A stretch of 64,000 nt of DNA, from positions 2,852,001-2,916,000 of the forward strand of contig NZ_JAPEMT010000002.1 of assembly GCF_026342435.1 (NCBI RefSeq), in the 5' to 3' direction. The DNA comes from Streptomyces sp. NBC_00237 (GTDB lineage: Bacteria > Actinomycetota > Actinomycetes > Streptomycetales > Streptomycetaceae). Shown here piece after piece: positions 49,577 to 58,417 of the stretch. The translations under genes and the position numbers were made by a program. Positions within the stretch are counted from its first letter, which is position 1, and every line of letters starts with the position of its first letter. A model generated the notes under the pieces. It was not told the DNA's origin and searched no databases. It worked only from the letters and a program-made list of their open reading frames with translations.

Positions 49577-51966
49577 GTCAAGTCCTCTTTTTCTGCGGGT
49601 GGTTGGGAGGGTTCGGTGGGGTTCTGGCGGACGGTGACGGTGACCGTGACGGCCGCGCCCCGCGCGGCACGCAGTCGGCGCGGGTCGGCGAGGACGTAGT
49701 GCCGTTCGGACGGCGGGGAAGGCGCTGCGGGGCGGTCCGCCGACGGGTGTACGGGGGCGGGCTCGAATCCCGCGTCGGGGTACAGGTCCTGCGCCGGGGT
49801 GTTCCGCGCGGTCACGACGACGCGACCGCGCGCTCCCGCCAGGGACCGGCCGCGAGCGGCGTCGTCGAGGGCCGAGGCGAGGAACGGCACGGCCACGTCG
49901 AGCCCGATGACACGGCAGCTCAGGGCGAACGCGTCGACGACAAGGGTGCCGGTGCCGTCGCCGGAACGGCTGTCTCCGGTGCCGTCGCTGGAACGGCTGT
50001 CTCCGGTGCCGTCGCCGGAGCCGCCAGCGCCGCTGCCGTCGCCGCCCTCGATCAGACACGCGCCGACGAGGCCGTAGTCCGTGAACCGGTCGGACACCTG
50101 CGCCGTGTACAGCCGGGTGTCCGGGGCCCCGAGGTGCCGGGCCAGCTCCTCCGCCGTCGTACGGCGGCCCGTCGTCGTGAACTGGTTGGTCCTGTTGAAC
50201 AGTTCGGCGACGCGCTCCAGGTCCGCTCCGGACTCTGTCTCCTCGGTCACGCTCAGACCGATCCCCAGCGACGACAGGAACTCCTCGCGGTCCACGCCCA
50301 CCGCGAGCTCGTCGCGCGCCAGCATGGCCCTGGTCGTCCCCGCGCGGCGGCGCGCCGCCTCCGTGGGCGCACGCACTTCGAGCGCCGGGTCCGTCAGCAG
50401 CCGACTGCGGAAGGCGTGCACGGGCGCGTCCACCACCCGTACGGAGGGAAGGGCGTGGGCCACTTCCGCGCGTTCGACCGGGTGGTCGTCCAGGAACATC
50501 ACCTGGCTCGGATCGAAGCCGAGACGCGCGCAGATCTCCGCGACGTTGGCCGACTTGGGCTGCCAGTTGATGCGGTGCAGCACGAAGTCGTCGGGGTCCA
50601 GGAGCTGCCTGCCGCCCGAGGCGCGCCACACGTCCAGGGTGGCCTTCTCGTCACCCTTGCTGCACGTGGCCAGGAGGATCCCGCGCGACTTCAGCACGGA
50701 CAGGGCCTGGTGCAGCCCGAGGTGCACCCACCGGCTGGTGGCGTCCGTGTCGAGCCAGCCGAAGCCGTCGTCCGCCGCGATGCCGGGCCACAGCGTGTTG
50801 TCGAGGTCCACGACGACGCACTTCACGATGTCCTCGCCCCGGTGGACGGCGTGCAACGCCAGGTACTCGTCCGCCAACGCCTCCCCCAGGGCCGGGAGTT
50901 GGTGCGCGTCCTCGCGCTCCGGGTCCAGCGAGCCCCCGTGGTGCGCGAAGGGGTAGTGCAGGTCGTCGAAGAGCGCGGGGGCGCCGTACATCCGTACGAG
51001 CCTCTCCTCGTCCACGACGGCCAGGTGCGAGTGGCGCCGCACGCAGTGGTCGATGTGGGCGTTGAGCTCGGCGGTGAGCCGCCGCATGCCGTACTCCTCG
51101 GCGAAGTCGAACCGGCCGAAGGGCGACAGGGCGGGCGGGCCGAAGTTGTGCACCAGCCCGAGCCGGCCCTCCAGCGCCCGGGCCAGGGCCGAGATGTTCA
51201 CCGACAGCGCGCTCTTCATCAGGCCCAGCAGCCTGGCGCGTTCGGCGGCGTCGATCAGGTGCGCCCGGTCCCACAGCGCCGTGAGGAAGGGCTGCACCCC
51301 GGCTTGGTACACCGTCAGGTCCGGTTCCGTACGGGCGATGCTGCGGGCCGTCTGGGCGGCCGAGCCCGGCCACTCGTGCACGGTCCGCACGTCCTTGCCC
51401 CGCGCCAGGCCGCGTTCGGTGAGCGGGGCCTCGGCGAACTGCGTGACGCAGCCGCCGAGGAGCAGCACCGTGAGCGGGGCGAGGCCGTCGCGGCCGTCCC
51501 GGTGGGCCGTGCGCAGTTCCTGGGCCGTCAGCCGGGGGGCCGTGCCGTACCGCGCCGTCGGCCACGCCGAGACGCTGCGGTCACGGGTCGCCAAGGGCCC
51601 GGGACGGGCCGTCGCGCGGACCAGTTCCGCCTCGTCGGCGTCGACGGGGACCACCAGACCGCGCTCGCGGAGCGAGGCGAACAGGGTGCGGCCCGCTTCG
51701 GGTGCGTCGTACGCCTTGGAGAACGCGGCGGCCGTGAACCGGGTCTGCCGCAATTCCCGTACGGGTGCGGCCAATTCCTCGTCGAGGACGATGCGCTGCA
51801 TGAGCGGACCGTGGGCCAGCAGGACTCCCCGGTCGACCTCCACCAGGGAAATGAATTCGCTGAACCGGAATTCCAGAGTTTCCGAGTGTTCCACGCGAAT
51901 CACGCTACTCGCCGCCCCTTGCCCGGCCTTCTCCGAAAGTGCCTTGTTCTCAACTTCCGTACGCAT
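49573..51966 (-). CDS. FkbH-type HAD-IIIC enzyme with extra N-terminal domain
   Basis: The 797-residue protein contains the FkbH HAD core with VVDLDNTLWPGIAADDG (Asp387-Thr391), then ATCSKGDEKATLDVW, MFLDDHPVERAEVA and a C-terminal acetyltransferase-like region (ELFNRTNQFTTTGRR, LDVAVPFLASALDDAARGRS). FkbH proteins load a glyceryl unit from 1,3-bisphosphoglycerate onto an acyl carrier protein. Upstream lies an SGNH-like stretch (about 165-375), common in long FkbH proteins, and an additional N-terminal 110 residues resembling a PqqD-type winged helix. A 27-base repeat inserts GDGTGDSRS units near residue 680. Start ATG 51966; divergent from the dehydrogenase operon. Confidence 0.85.
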   Translation of the reverse strand: MRTEVENKALSEKAGQGAASSVIRVEHSETLEFRFSEFISLVEVDRGVLLAHGPLMQRIVLDEELAAPVRELRQTRFTAAAFSKAYDAPEAGRTLFASLRERGLVVPVDADEAELVRATARPGPLATRDRSVSAWPTARYGTAPRLTAQELRTAHRDGRDGLAPLTVLLLGGCVTQFAEAPLTERGLARGKDVRTVHEWPGSAAQTARSIARTEPDLTVYQAGVQPFLTALWDRAHLIDAAERARLLGLMKSALSVNISALARALEGRLGLVHNFGPPALSPFGRFDFAEEYGMRRLTAELNAHIDHCVRRHSHLAVVDEERLVRMYGAPALFDDLHYPFAHHGGSLDPEREDAHQLPALGEALADEYLALHAVHRGEDIVKCVVVDLDNTLWPGIAADDGFGWLDTDATSRWVHLGLHQALSVLKSRGILLATCSKGDEKATLDVWRASGGRQLLDPDDFVLHRINWQPKSANVAEICARLGFDPSQVMFLDDHPVERAEVAHALPSVRVVDAPVHAFRSRLLTDPALEVRAPTEAARRRAGTTRAMLARDELAVGVDREEFLSSLGIGLSVTEETESGADLERVAELFNRTNQFTTTGRRTTAEELARHLGAPDTRLYTAQVSDRFTDYGLVGACLIEGGDGSGAGGSGDGTGDSRSSDGTGDSRSGDGTGTLVVDAFALSCRVIGLDVAVPFLASALDDAARGRSLAGARGRVVVTARNTPAQDLYPDAGFEPAPVHPSADRPAAPSPPSERHYVLADPRRLRAARGAAVTVTVTVRQNPTEPSQPPAEKEDLT
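49951..50019 (-). repeat. 27-base in-frame tandem repeat in the fkbH-like gene
   Basis: Units at 49951-49977 and 49978-50004 differ at one base, and a third half unit follows to 50019. They encode a D/G/S/T-rich loop in the C-terminal part of the protein. Confidence 0.85.
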
Positions 51967-52083
51967 GCGCCGCCCCCCACGGCATTTCCCTTCAACAGGG
52001 CACATCAGGAGATGCGTTCGCCGTCGCTCCTGTTGGAAGGTCGACGAAAGGCCCATTCGCCGGGCAGAGGGAAGGCAACTCGG

Positions 52084-53337
52084 ATGTTCAGTGGTGTCAT
52101 CGACCGGAAACCGGACACGACCTCAACAGGTAGTCCTCTTCCGGCGGCCGAAGAGACAGTCATGGCGCTGTCGCGGCTCTTGCTGCACAGGCAGGAAGAG
52201 CTGATGTCCGTCCTGACCCGGGTGGCCACCCACCAGGCCGCACGGGACGAGTTCTTCAGGTCCCTGAGAGTCCTGGCCGGTGCGCCGTGGGAGCTGTCGC
52301 GGACCGTGCCGGGCCGCCTCGGCAGGCTCGCCACGTTCCTGCCGTCGAACAATCTCCTGTACTCGTACGTGCTGTTCGGCGTCGTTCCCTCGCTGTACAC
52401 GGACCGCGTCCTGATCAGGCCGTCGGCCCGGGTGGCGGAGACCGCCATGGCGGTGCACGAGATCCTCGGCCCGGCGGTCCGCGAGTGGGGCGGGAACATC
52501 GACATGCGTCGGGTGTCCCAGCGCGAGTTCCTCGACGAGTGCGCGCTGTCGGACGCCGTGGTCTTCACGGGACAGCCCGACAACGCGGAGCACGTGGCGC
52601 GGCGGCTGCCCCGGGAGTCCCTGCTGCTGTCCTTCGGCTCCGGCCCCAACCCCGTGGTGCTGGGGCCCGACAGCGATCTGGACACCGTGTGCCGGACCGT
52701 GCTCGACGCCCGGCTGTACAACTCGGGCCAGGACTGCCTGTGTTCCGACATCGTGTTCGTCCACCGGTCGATCGCGCACGAGGTCACGTCACGGCTCGCC
52801 GATTCCCTGCGTACGGTCGCGGTCGCCGACCGGCGCGATCCCCGCACCAGGGTCTCCGCTCTCGTCTATCCGGACGCGGTGGCCGACGCCGACAGCTTCC
52901 TCACCGAACACCGGGAATTCGTCGTCGTCGGCGGCGGCACCGATGTCGCACGGAACATCGTGGAGCCGACACTCCTCCACATGCCGTGGAACGGCTCCTT
53001 CCATCCGCCGGAGTTCTTCTCGCCCGTCCTGCTGACGATGGAATACGAGGATCCCGCGCAGATCGTGGAGTGGCTGCACACCCCGGAGGAGCGGGAACGC
53101 GGAATGTACGTGTCGACTTTCGGTGAACCCGGCCTTTCCGGGCCCCGCATAGCGACCAGCACGGTGTGCGAGAACCAGATCACCTTCGACGTGGAGGACG
53201 GAAACCGCCCCTTCGGCGGCCACGGCCCCCGGGCCGGAAACGTCCGCCGCTCCGGTGAAATCCAAGCGCGCCCGCTCCTGCTGTCCGCCGAGGCGGCCCG
53301 CGCCGGTCGCGGTCCGGTCGTACGACCGCGCCCGTGA
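52084..53337 (+). CDS. Aldehyde dehydrogenase-fold enzyme, probably acyl-thioester reductase type
   Basis: The 417-residue protein has ALDH landmarks: FLPSNNLLYSYVLFGVVPSL, the nucleophile Cys218 in LYNSGQDCLCSD, HPPEFFSPVLLTMEYED, and PFGGHGPRAGNVRRSGE near the end. Where hydrolytic ALDHs have E-L-G-G-K it reads LLSFGSGPNPVV (residues 181-192), so the general-base Glu is missing, as in CoA-acylating members. It is about 60-80 residues shorter than usual at the N-terminus. It would interconvert an acyl thioester and an aldehyde. ATG 52084 follows AGAGGGAAGG; first gene of the six-gene operon. Confidence 0.82.
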   Translation: MFSGVIDRKPDTTSTGSPLPAAEETVMALSRLLLHRQEELMSVLTRVATHQAARDEFFRSLRVLAGAPWELSRTVPGRLGRLATFLPSNNLLYSYVLFGVVPSLYTDRVLIRPSARVAETAMAVHEILGPAVREWGGNIDMRRVSQREFLDECALSDAVVFTGQPDNAEHVARRLPRESLLLSFGSGPNPVVLGPDSDLDTVCRTVLDARLYNSGQDCLCSDIVFVHRSIAHEVTSRLADSLRTVAVADRRDPRTRVSALVYPDAVADADSFLTEHREFVVVGGGTDVARNIVEPTLLHMPWNGSFHPPEFFSPVLLTMEYEDPAQIVEWLHTPEERERGMYVSTFGEPGLSGPRIATSTVCENQITFDVEDGNRPFGGHGPRAGNVRRSGEIQARPLLLSAEAARAGRGPVVRPRP

Positions 53338-54014
53338 CCGTGACCGTTCCGTCGCCCGGGACCGCGCCCGTGACCGTCGTACTGCACCCTCCGGTGGCCC
53401 GCGGCGGGCCGCCCGGCGCCGGCCAACCGCCCGCCTCGGCCAAGGCCCGGCGGCTGGTGGCCGACCCGGACGCCGTGGAGGCGGTGAGCCAGGCTCTCGT
53501 GGCGCTCACCGAGGCGGACGAGTACCGCTCGGGAGAGCCGGGGCCCCCGGTGATCCTGGACGTCGACGCGTACTGCCGCTTCGCGGCCGGTCAGTTCGTC
53601 GACCGCTGCGAGGACCCTGCGCGCCGACTGCGCCCCTCCGACTCGGTCGCCCTCGAACCGGTGGGCCTGCTCCAGCAGTTCACCGCGCGGACCGGCTGGA
53701 GGGGCCCCTGCTACGCGACGAGCACGCCACAGGACGGCGGGGCGACCGCCCTCGCACTGGGCCTGGGCCTGGTGAAGGCGGGCCGGGTCCCTTCGGCGTA
53801 CGTCTGCGAAGTCCTGCGGGACGACCGGACCGGCGCCTTCTGGGCCCTGGCCACCCGCCTGCGCCCGGGCCCCCCGGCCTCGGCCACACCCCCGGCCGCC
53901 CCCGCCGGGGTACCGCCCGGCCTCTGGGCACGCAGCACCCTGTCCCGCGCCCACCACCGACACCCCACGCCCCGCGCCCACCAGCTCCCCCAACCGTACG
54001 GACAGGAAAAGTGA
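53334..54014 (+). CDS. Half-size ketosynthase-like protein with Gln at the active-site Cys position
   Basis: The 226-residue protein has no full-length match I can name. Its middle, ALEPVGLLQQFTARTGWRGP then CYATSTPQDGGATALALGLG, aligns without gaps to the ketosynthase nucleophile region (S-T-A-C-A-S-G-A-H-A), placing Gln133 where Cys should be. That is the change seen in chain-length factors and KSQ decarboxylating domains. There is no His/His half, and the last 50 residues are P/A/R-rich. It may be a truncated partner of the intact ketosynthase at 57165. GTGA overlap with both neighbours. Confidence 0.6.
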   Translation: MTVTVPSPGTAPVTVVLHPPVARGGPPGAGQPPASAKARRLVADPDAVEAVSQALVALTEADEYRSGEPGPPVILDVDAYCRFAAGQFVDRCEDPARRLRPSDSVALEPVGLLQQFTARTGWRGPCYATSTPQDGGATALALGLGLVKAGRVPSAYVCEVLRDDRTGAFWALATRLRPGPPASATPPAAPAGVPPGLWARSTLSRAHHRHPTPRAHQLPQPYGQEK

Positions 54015-55798
54015 CTCAATCCCCTCCCTGGCACGTGGCCGCCACCGCCCTCGCGGACGCCGGCTGCGACGTGGTCATCGGGCTCCCCTCGGACGAGCCC
54101 GGACTCATGGACGCAGCCGAGGCACAGGACCGGATGCGCGTCATCGGCGTACGCGACCAGCGCGTCGGCGCCTGCGCCGCCATCGGCCACGCGACGAGCA
54201 CGGGCCGCCCCGCGGTCCTCGCGGTGGAGTCGGGACCGAGCTTCGCCAACACCCTGACCGGCCTGCTGGAAGCGTCGTCCCTGGGCGCGCCGATCGTCGT
54301 GGTCACCACGCGCGTTCCCGTCGACGAGATCGGCAGGGGTGCCTTCCAGTACACCGACCAGGCCGGCATGGCCGCGTCCCTGACCAAGTGGCGTTTTCTG
54401 GTGGAGCGGCCCCAGCAGCTGGTGTGGGCGCTGCGCCGCGCGGTGCACCTGGCGGTCAACGGCAGCCCCGGCGTGGTCCTCGTCGAGATCGCCCACGAGG
54501 TGCTGCACGCCACCGTCGAACCCCCGGCCGCACAGGGCCCCGTGCGCAGGCTCCGCAGCGCCGCAGCACCCGAAGACGTACGAGCGGCCCGGGAACTGCT
54601 CACCACCGCACGCCTGCCCGTCCTGCTCGCCGGGGGCGGCTGTGCGACGCCGCACGCGCACGCCGGTCTGCGGCGGCTGGCCGAAGCGCTCGGCGCACCC
54701 GTGTTCACCACCGCCGCCGGGCGCGGCGCCTTCGACGAGCAACACCCTCTGGCCTGCGGTCTGGTGGGGCTGTACACGACGCCCCCTGCCGACGGTCTGC
54801 TCGCCGATGCCGACGTGGTCGTCGCTGTCGGTTCGCGCCTGGAGGAGACCGCGCGGATGGGCTGGGACAGTTTCGGCTCCAAGCGCCTGATCCACATCGA
54901 CGCCACGCCCGACGCCTTCCTGGCCGCACTGGAACCGGCCGTGGCGCTGCTCGGCGACGCCGGTGTCGTCCTCGACCAGCTCCTGGAAGGACTGGTTCCC
55001 TCGCCCGAAGCCACGACCGGGCGTGCCGCGCACGTCTCCTCGGTACGGGAGGAAATGGCCAGGAGGTACGCGAGCCCCGGCGTCGACGCGGACCAGGACG
55101 CAGCCCCGGACGCAGCCCCGGACCCGGACGCGGCGCTGACGGTCCGCTCGGCGCTGGGTCTGCTTCAGGAGACCTTCGACGCGCCGACGACCGTGGTGCA
55201 GGAGAACGGGCTGCACGACATGTGGGGCTACCACTTCCCCGTGCTGACCGTCGGCGAGGACACCCGGGTGATCGTGCCGGGAGAGCAGACCATGGTGGGC
55301 TTCGGACTGCCGGCCGCAGTGGGGGCCGCGGTGGCCGATCCGGCCCGCCGGACGGTCCTCGTCTGCGGGGACGGCGCCCTGGAGATGAGTACGTCGGCCC
55401 TGGCGACCGCGGCGGAACAGCGCTGCGGCATCACCGTGCTGGTCCTGGACAACCAGGGGTACGGCTGGCCCCGCCTCCTGCGGACGACTGCCGGAGCGGA
55501 CATCGGGGCGACCCGGTTCCGGGCACCGTCGCTCGGCCCGGCAGCCGTACTGGCCTCGGGCGGCTGGACGACGGTGGTCACCACGACGGGCGAGCTCCGG
55601 GCGGCCCTCGCCGAGGCCGCGAAGGTCACGGCGGACGGCAGGACCGCCGTCATCACGGTGCCGGTGGACGACGGGGACGTCCCCGTCGGAGTGCGCGGCC
55701 TGCTGGGAACCCCCGAGGAACACACCCCCGGCACACCCGCGACCGCCGCACCCGCATCGGCCTCCGCCCCCCGGTCACCCGGAGCGCGGCCCTCATGA
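54011..55798 (+). CDS. Thiamine-diphosphate enzyme (acetolactate synthase-like)
   Basis: The 595-residue protein has the three TPP-enzyme domains. The N-terminal PYR domain begins WHVAATALADAGCDVVIGLP; a central domain follows (about 185-330, RLPVLLAGGGCATPHAHAGL). The C-terminal PP domain has the cofactor motif GDGALEMS (residues 453-460) with LDNQGYG (479-485). The catalytic Glu of the PYR domain would sit in VRDQRVGACAAIGHA; here it is Gln50. It may decarboxylate a 2-oxo acid or join it to an aldehyde (acyloin), for example one made by the neighbouring ALDH-fold enzyme. Overlaps both neighbours. Confidence 0.88.
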   Translation: MTQSPPWHVAATALADAGCDVVIGLPSDEPGLMDAAEAQDRMRVIGVRDQRVGACAAIGHATSTGRPAVLAVESGPSFANTLTGLLEASSLGAPIVVVTTRVPVDEIGRGAFQYTDQAGMAASLTKWRFLVERPQQLVWALRRAVHLAVNGSPGVVLVEIAHEVLHATVEPPAAQGPVRRLRSAAAPEDVRAARELLTTARLPVLLAGGGCATPHAHAGLRRLAEALGAPVFTTAAGRGAFDEQHPLACGLVGLYTTPPADGLLADADVVVAVGSRLEETARMGWDSFGSKRLIHIDATPDAFLAALEPAVALLGDAGVVLDQLLEGLVPSPEATTGRAAHVSSVREEMARRYASPGVDADQDAAPDAAPDPDAALTVRSALGLLQETFDAPTTVVQENGLHDMWGYHFPVLTVGEDTRVIVPGEQTMVGFGLPAAVGAAVADPARRTVLVCGDGALEMSTSALATAAEQRCGITVLVLDNQGYGWPRLLRTTAGADIGATRFRAPSLGPAAVLASGGWTTVVTTTGELRAALAEAAKVTADGRTAVITVPVDDGDVPVGVRGLLGTPEEHTPGTPATAAPASASAPRSPGARPS

Positions 55799-57168
55799 CG
55801 CGGCTCCCCCTGTCCCGGGCCCGTCTGACGATCGACGGGGAGCGGGTGGCGCCGCACGAGCTGTCCGCCCTGGTCACCCGCACCGCCGCACACCTGCGCG
55901 CCGCTGGCGTGGGCCAAGGGCGGCCCTTCGCCCTCACCGGTGACCACCCCCTGGCCACGGTGGTCTCGGCGCTGGCCGCCGAACGCCTTGGCGCGCCCCT
56001 GCTGTTCGCGGGTTCCCGCCCGCCCCGGCGGATCGCGGTGGCGGCGACCGTGCACGCCACCCGTACGGGACAGCCGCTGGTCACCGCGTCGGCCGGCCGG
56101 CCGGTCGAGCTGCCCGCCGAGGCCGGGGCCGTGTTCTGGACCTCCGGCAGCTCGGGCGACCCGAAGGCCGTGGTGCTGTCTCGGCCCGCGCTGCGCTTCC
56201 AGGGGTCGGCCACGGCCGCCCGCCTGGCCGTCACGGACGAGGACCGGCTGCTCCTGCCGCTGCCGCTGTCCCACGCCTACGGTTTCAGCGTGCTGCGCGT
56301 GTGGCGGCACACGGGGGCGCACCTGTACGTCGAGTCCGCCTTCCGGCCCGCGCGCGTACTGGAGCTGACGGCCCGTGCGGGCATCACCTCGCTGGACGGC
56401 GTTCCCGCCATGTACCGCGTCCTGCTGGCCGCCGCCGCGCGGGACGCGTCCGTGGCGCGGGCCCTGCGCGGGCTGCGCATCCGAGGGTGCGGCGGCGACG
56501 TGCTCGGCCCGGCCCTGAACGACGAGTTCCTCTCCGTGGTCGGCGCCCCGCTCCACGACGGCTACGGCCTGTCCGAGGCGGGCCCGAACGTGGCGCTGAA
56601 CGCTCCCGGCCTGCTGCGGCCCGCGACGGTGGGCAGGCTGCTGGACGGCGTCAGGGCCCGGATCTCCCCGGAGTCCCGGGAGATCCAGCTGCTGAGCCCG
56701 AGCCAGATGCTCGGCTATCTCGACGCCGAGGGCTGCCCCGACACGGGGATCTCCCGGGCGGCCTTCACCGAGGACGGCTGGCTGCGCACCGGCGACAGCG
56801 GCACGCTCGCCGACGACGGCTGGCTGAGCGTGACCGGCCGCCTCAAGGAGATCCTCGTCGTCAACGGGGAGACCGTCGCCCCGGCCGTGGTCGAGGACGC
56901 GGTGCGCACGGCGTCCGGTGTGCTGGACGCGGCCGTGGTCGGCGTACGCCGCGGGGACCGGGGGGACACGATCTGCGCGTTCGCCGAGAGCGCGCAGCCC
57001 GACGCGGCCGCCACCCGCCGTCGCGTCGCCGAGACCTGCCGGAACCTGCTGCCGCCGCACATGCGTCCCCGTACCGTACGGATCATGGCCGAGCTGCCGA
57101 GGACCGGCGCGGGCAAGCCCGACCGGGTACGCCTGCGGGCCCTGGCCGCCGAGGGCGTGGCCTCATGA
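55795..57168 (+). CDS. AMP-forming acyl-acid ligase (ANL family)
   Basis: The 457-residue protein has the ANL motifs: A3 in VFWTSGSSGDPKAVVLSRPA, A5 in LHDGYGLSEAGP, A7 in EDGWLRTGDSG, A8 in SVTGRLKEILVVNGETVAP and the C-terminal lysine in LPRTGAGKPDRVRLR. It is shorter than typical (about 500) at the N-terminus. It activates a carboxylic acid as adenylate and passes it to CoA or a carrier; the substrate is unknown. Start ATG 55795 overlaps the TPP-gene stop (ATGA). Confidence 0.9.
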   Translation: MTRLPLSRARLTIDGERVAPHELSALVTRTAAHLRAAGVGQGRPFALTGDHPLATVVSALAAERLGAPLLFAGSRPPRRIAVAATVHATRTGQPLVTASAGRPVELPAEAGAVFWTSGSSGDPKAVVLSRPALRFQGSATAARLAVTDEDRLLLPLPLSHAYGFSVLRVWRHTGAHLYVESAFRPARVLELTARAGITSLDGVPAMYRVLLAAAARDASVARALRGLRIRGCGGDVLGPALNDEFLSVVGAPLHDGYGLSEAGPNVALNAPGLLRPATVGRLLDGVRARISPESREIQLLSPSQMLGYLDAEGCPDTGISRAAFTEDGWLRTGDSGTLADDGWLSVTGRLKEILVVNGETVAPAVVEDAVRTASGVLDAAVVGVRRGDRGDTICAFAESAQPDAAATRRRVAETCRNLLPPHMRPRTVRIMAELPRTGAGKPDRVRLRALAAEGVAS

Positions 57169-58385
57169 CCCCGACGCCCGTGCCCCCGACGCCCGTGGCC
57201 CCGGCGCTCATTGCCCCGATACCCGTGGCCCCCGCGCTCACGCCCCCGGTGGCGTTGACGGGCCTCGGTCTGGTGACGGCGCTCGGCAGCGGACCCGACG
57301 CCTTCTGGCGGGGGCTGCTGGACGGCCGGCGCGCACTGGGGCCGCTCACCCGTTTCGAGGGCGACTACCGCAGTGGCGTGGTCGCCGAAGTCCCCTTCTC
57401 CGCCTGCCCCGTTCCGGCCGGCCGACGCAAGGCGCACCTCGCGTCCGAAGCGGCCAGGCAGGCTCTCGCCGACGCCGGACTCGACCGGCTGCCTCCGGGG
57501 TCCCTGCTGGTGGTGGTCTCCCAGGCGCCGGCGCCGCCGTTCGACTCCGGCGCGGCAGGGGACGACTTCACCGGCCCTTCGCCGTCGGCGCTGCTCGACG
57601 CGATCGGCACCCCTCGGCGGACGGTGACCGTGACGCACCTGTCGCACGCCTGCGCGTCCGCGGCGTTCGGCGCGGCCCTCGCCCGCGACTGGCTGCTCGC
57701 GGGCCTCGGCCCGTGCGCGCTCGTGGTGGGAGCCAGCGCCCTCAACCGCTACGAGTACGCGAGCATGGACGTCGTCAGGGCCTTGAGCCCGACGGGCGCC
57801 AGACCGCTGGACAGCGAGCGGGACGGGGTCACGGTCGGCGAGGGCGGCGGCGCGTTCGTCCTGGAGAGCGCCGGGCACGCGGCGGCCCGGGGCAGGCCGC
57901 CGAAGGCGCTGCTGAGCGGGGCCGCCTGCCTGGTGGACGGCGAGGGGGCCGCCGCATCGGAGCTGCGGTCGGTCCGCGACTGCATGCGCGCCGCCCTGCG
58001 CGACGCGGGGGAACCGCCCGTCGACCACGTTCAGGCGCACGCCACGGGGACGCCGCAGGGTGACGGCGCCGAGGTGGCCGCGCTCGGCGACATCGCGGGC
58101 GAACTCGGCTGGAACGGCGTACCCGTCAGCTCCCACAAGGGCTCGGTGGGTCACCTGCTGCACGCCTCCGCGTTCGCCGGCGTCACCGCGGCCGTCGGCT
58201 TCCTGCGCGAGCGGACCGTACCGGGCACCCCCGGCCTGCGCACCCCCCTGGAGCTGCCCGAACGCCTGGTCGCACCGGTCGGGCCGCTCGCCGTACCGCA
58301 GGCCCGCCATGTGCTCGTCAACAGCTTCGGGTTCTCCGGGAACAACGCCTCCCTCGTCCTGTCGGCTCCGGCGCCCCGCCCCTGA
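57165..58385 (+). CDS. Beta-ketoacyl synthase (KAS I/II-like), complete catalytic triad
   Basis: The 406-residue protein begins with a 30-residue P/V/A/L repeat tail, then the KS start VALTGLGLVTALGSGPDAFW. Active-site residues are Cys163 in LSHACASAAFG, His292 in QAHATGTPQGD and His330 in SSHKGSVGHLLHAS, with Lys325. It ends NSFGFSGNNASLVLS, typical of the family. It should perform decarboxylative Claisen condensation with a malonyl-carrier partner, yet no ACP, acyltransferase or ketoreductase is seen in the cluster. Overlap ATGA with the ligase gene. Confidence 0.92.
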   Translation: MTPTPVPPTPVAPALIAPIPVAPALTPPVALTGLGLVTALGSGPDAFWRGLLDGRRALGPLTRFEGDYRSGVVAEVPFSACPVPAGRRKAHLASEAARQALADAGLDRLPPGSLLVVVSQAPAPPFDSGAAGDDFTGPSPSALLDAIGTPRRTVTVTHLSHACASAAFGAALARDWLLAGLGPCALVVGASALNRYEYASMDVVRALSPTGARPLDSERDGVTVGEGGGAFVLESAGHAAARGRPPKALLSGAACLVDGEGAAASELRSVRDCMRAALRDAGEPPVDHVQAHATGTPQGDGAEVAALGDIAGELGWNGVPVSSHKGSVGHLLHASAFAGVTAAVGFLRERTVPGTPGLRTPLELPERLVAPVGPLAVPQARHVLVNSFGFSGNNASLVLSAPAPRP

Positions 58386-58417
58386 TACGCCCCCAATCAC
58401 TTCCCAGGAGAGAACCC

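Noticed and set aside
49603..53337. A 1244-codon open frame on the plus strand covering fkbH and the ALDH gene
   Set aside because: Only the last 418 codons (from 52084) encode a protein family. The earlier part is antisense to fkbH, is R/G/P-rich and has no domain; long antisense frames are normal at this GC content.
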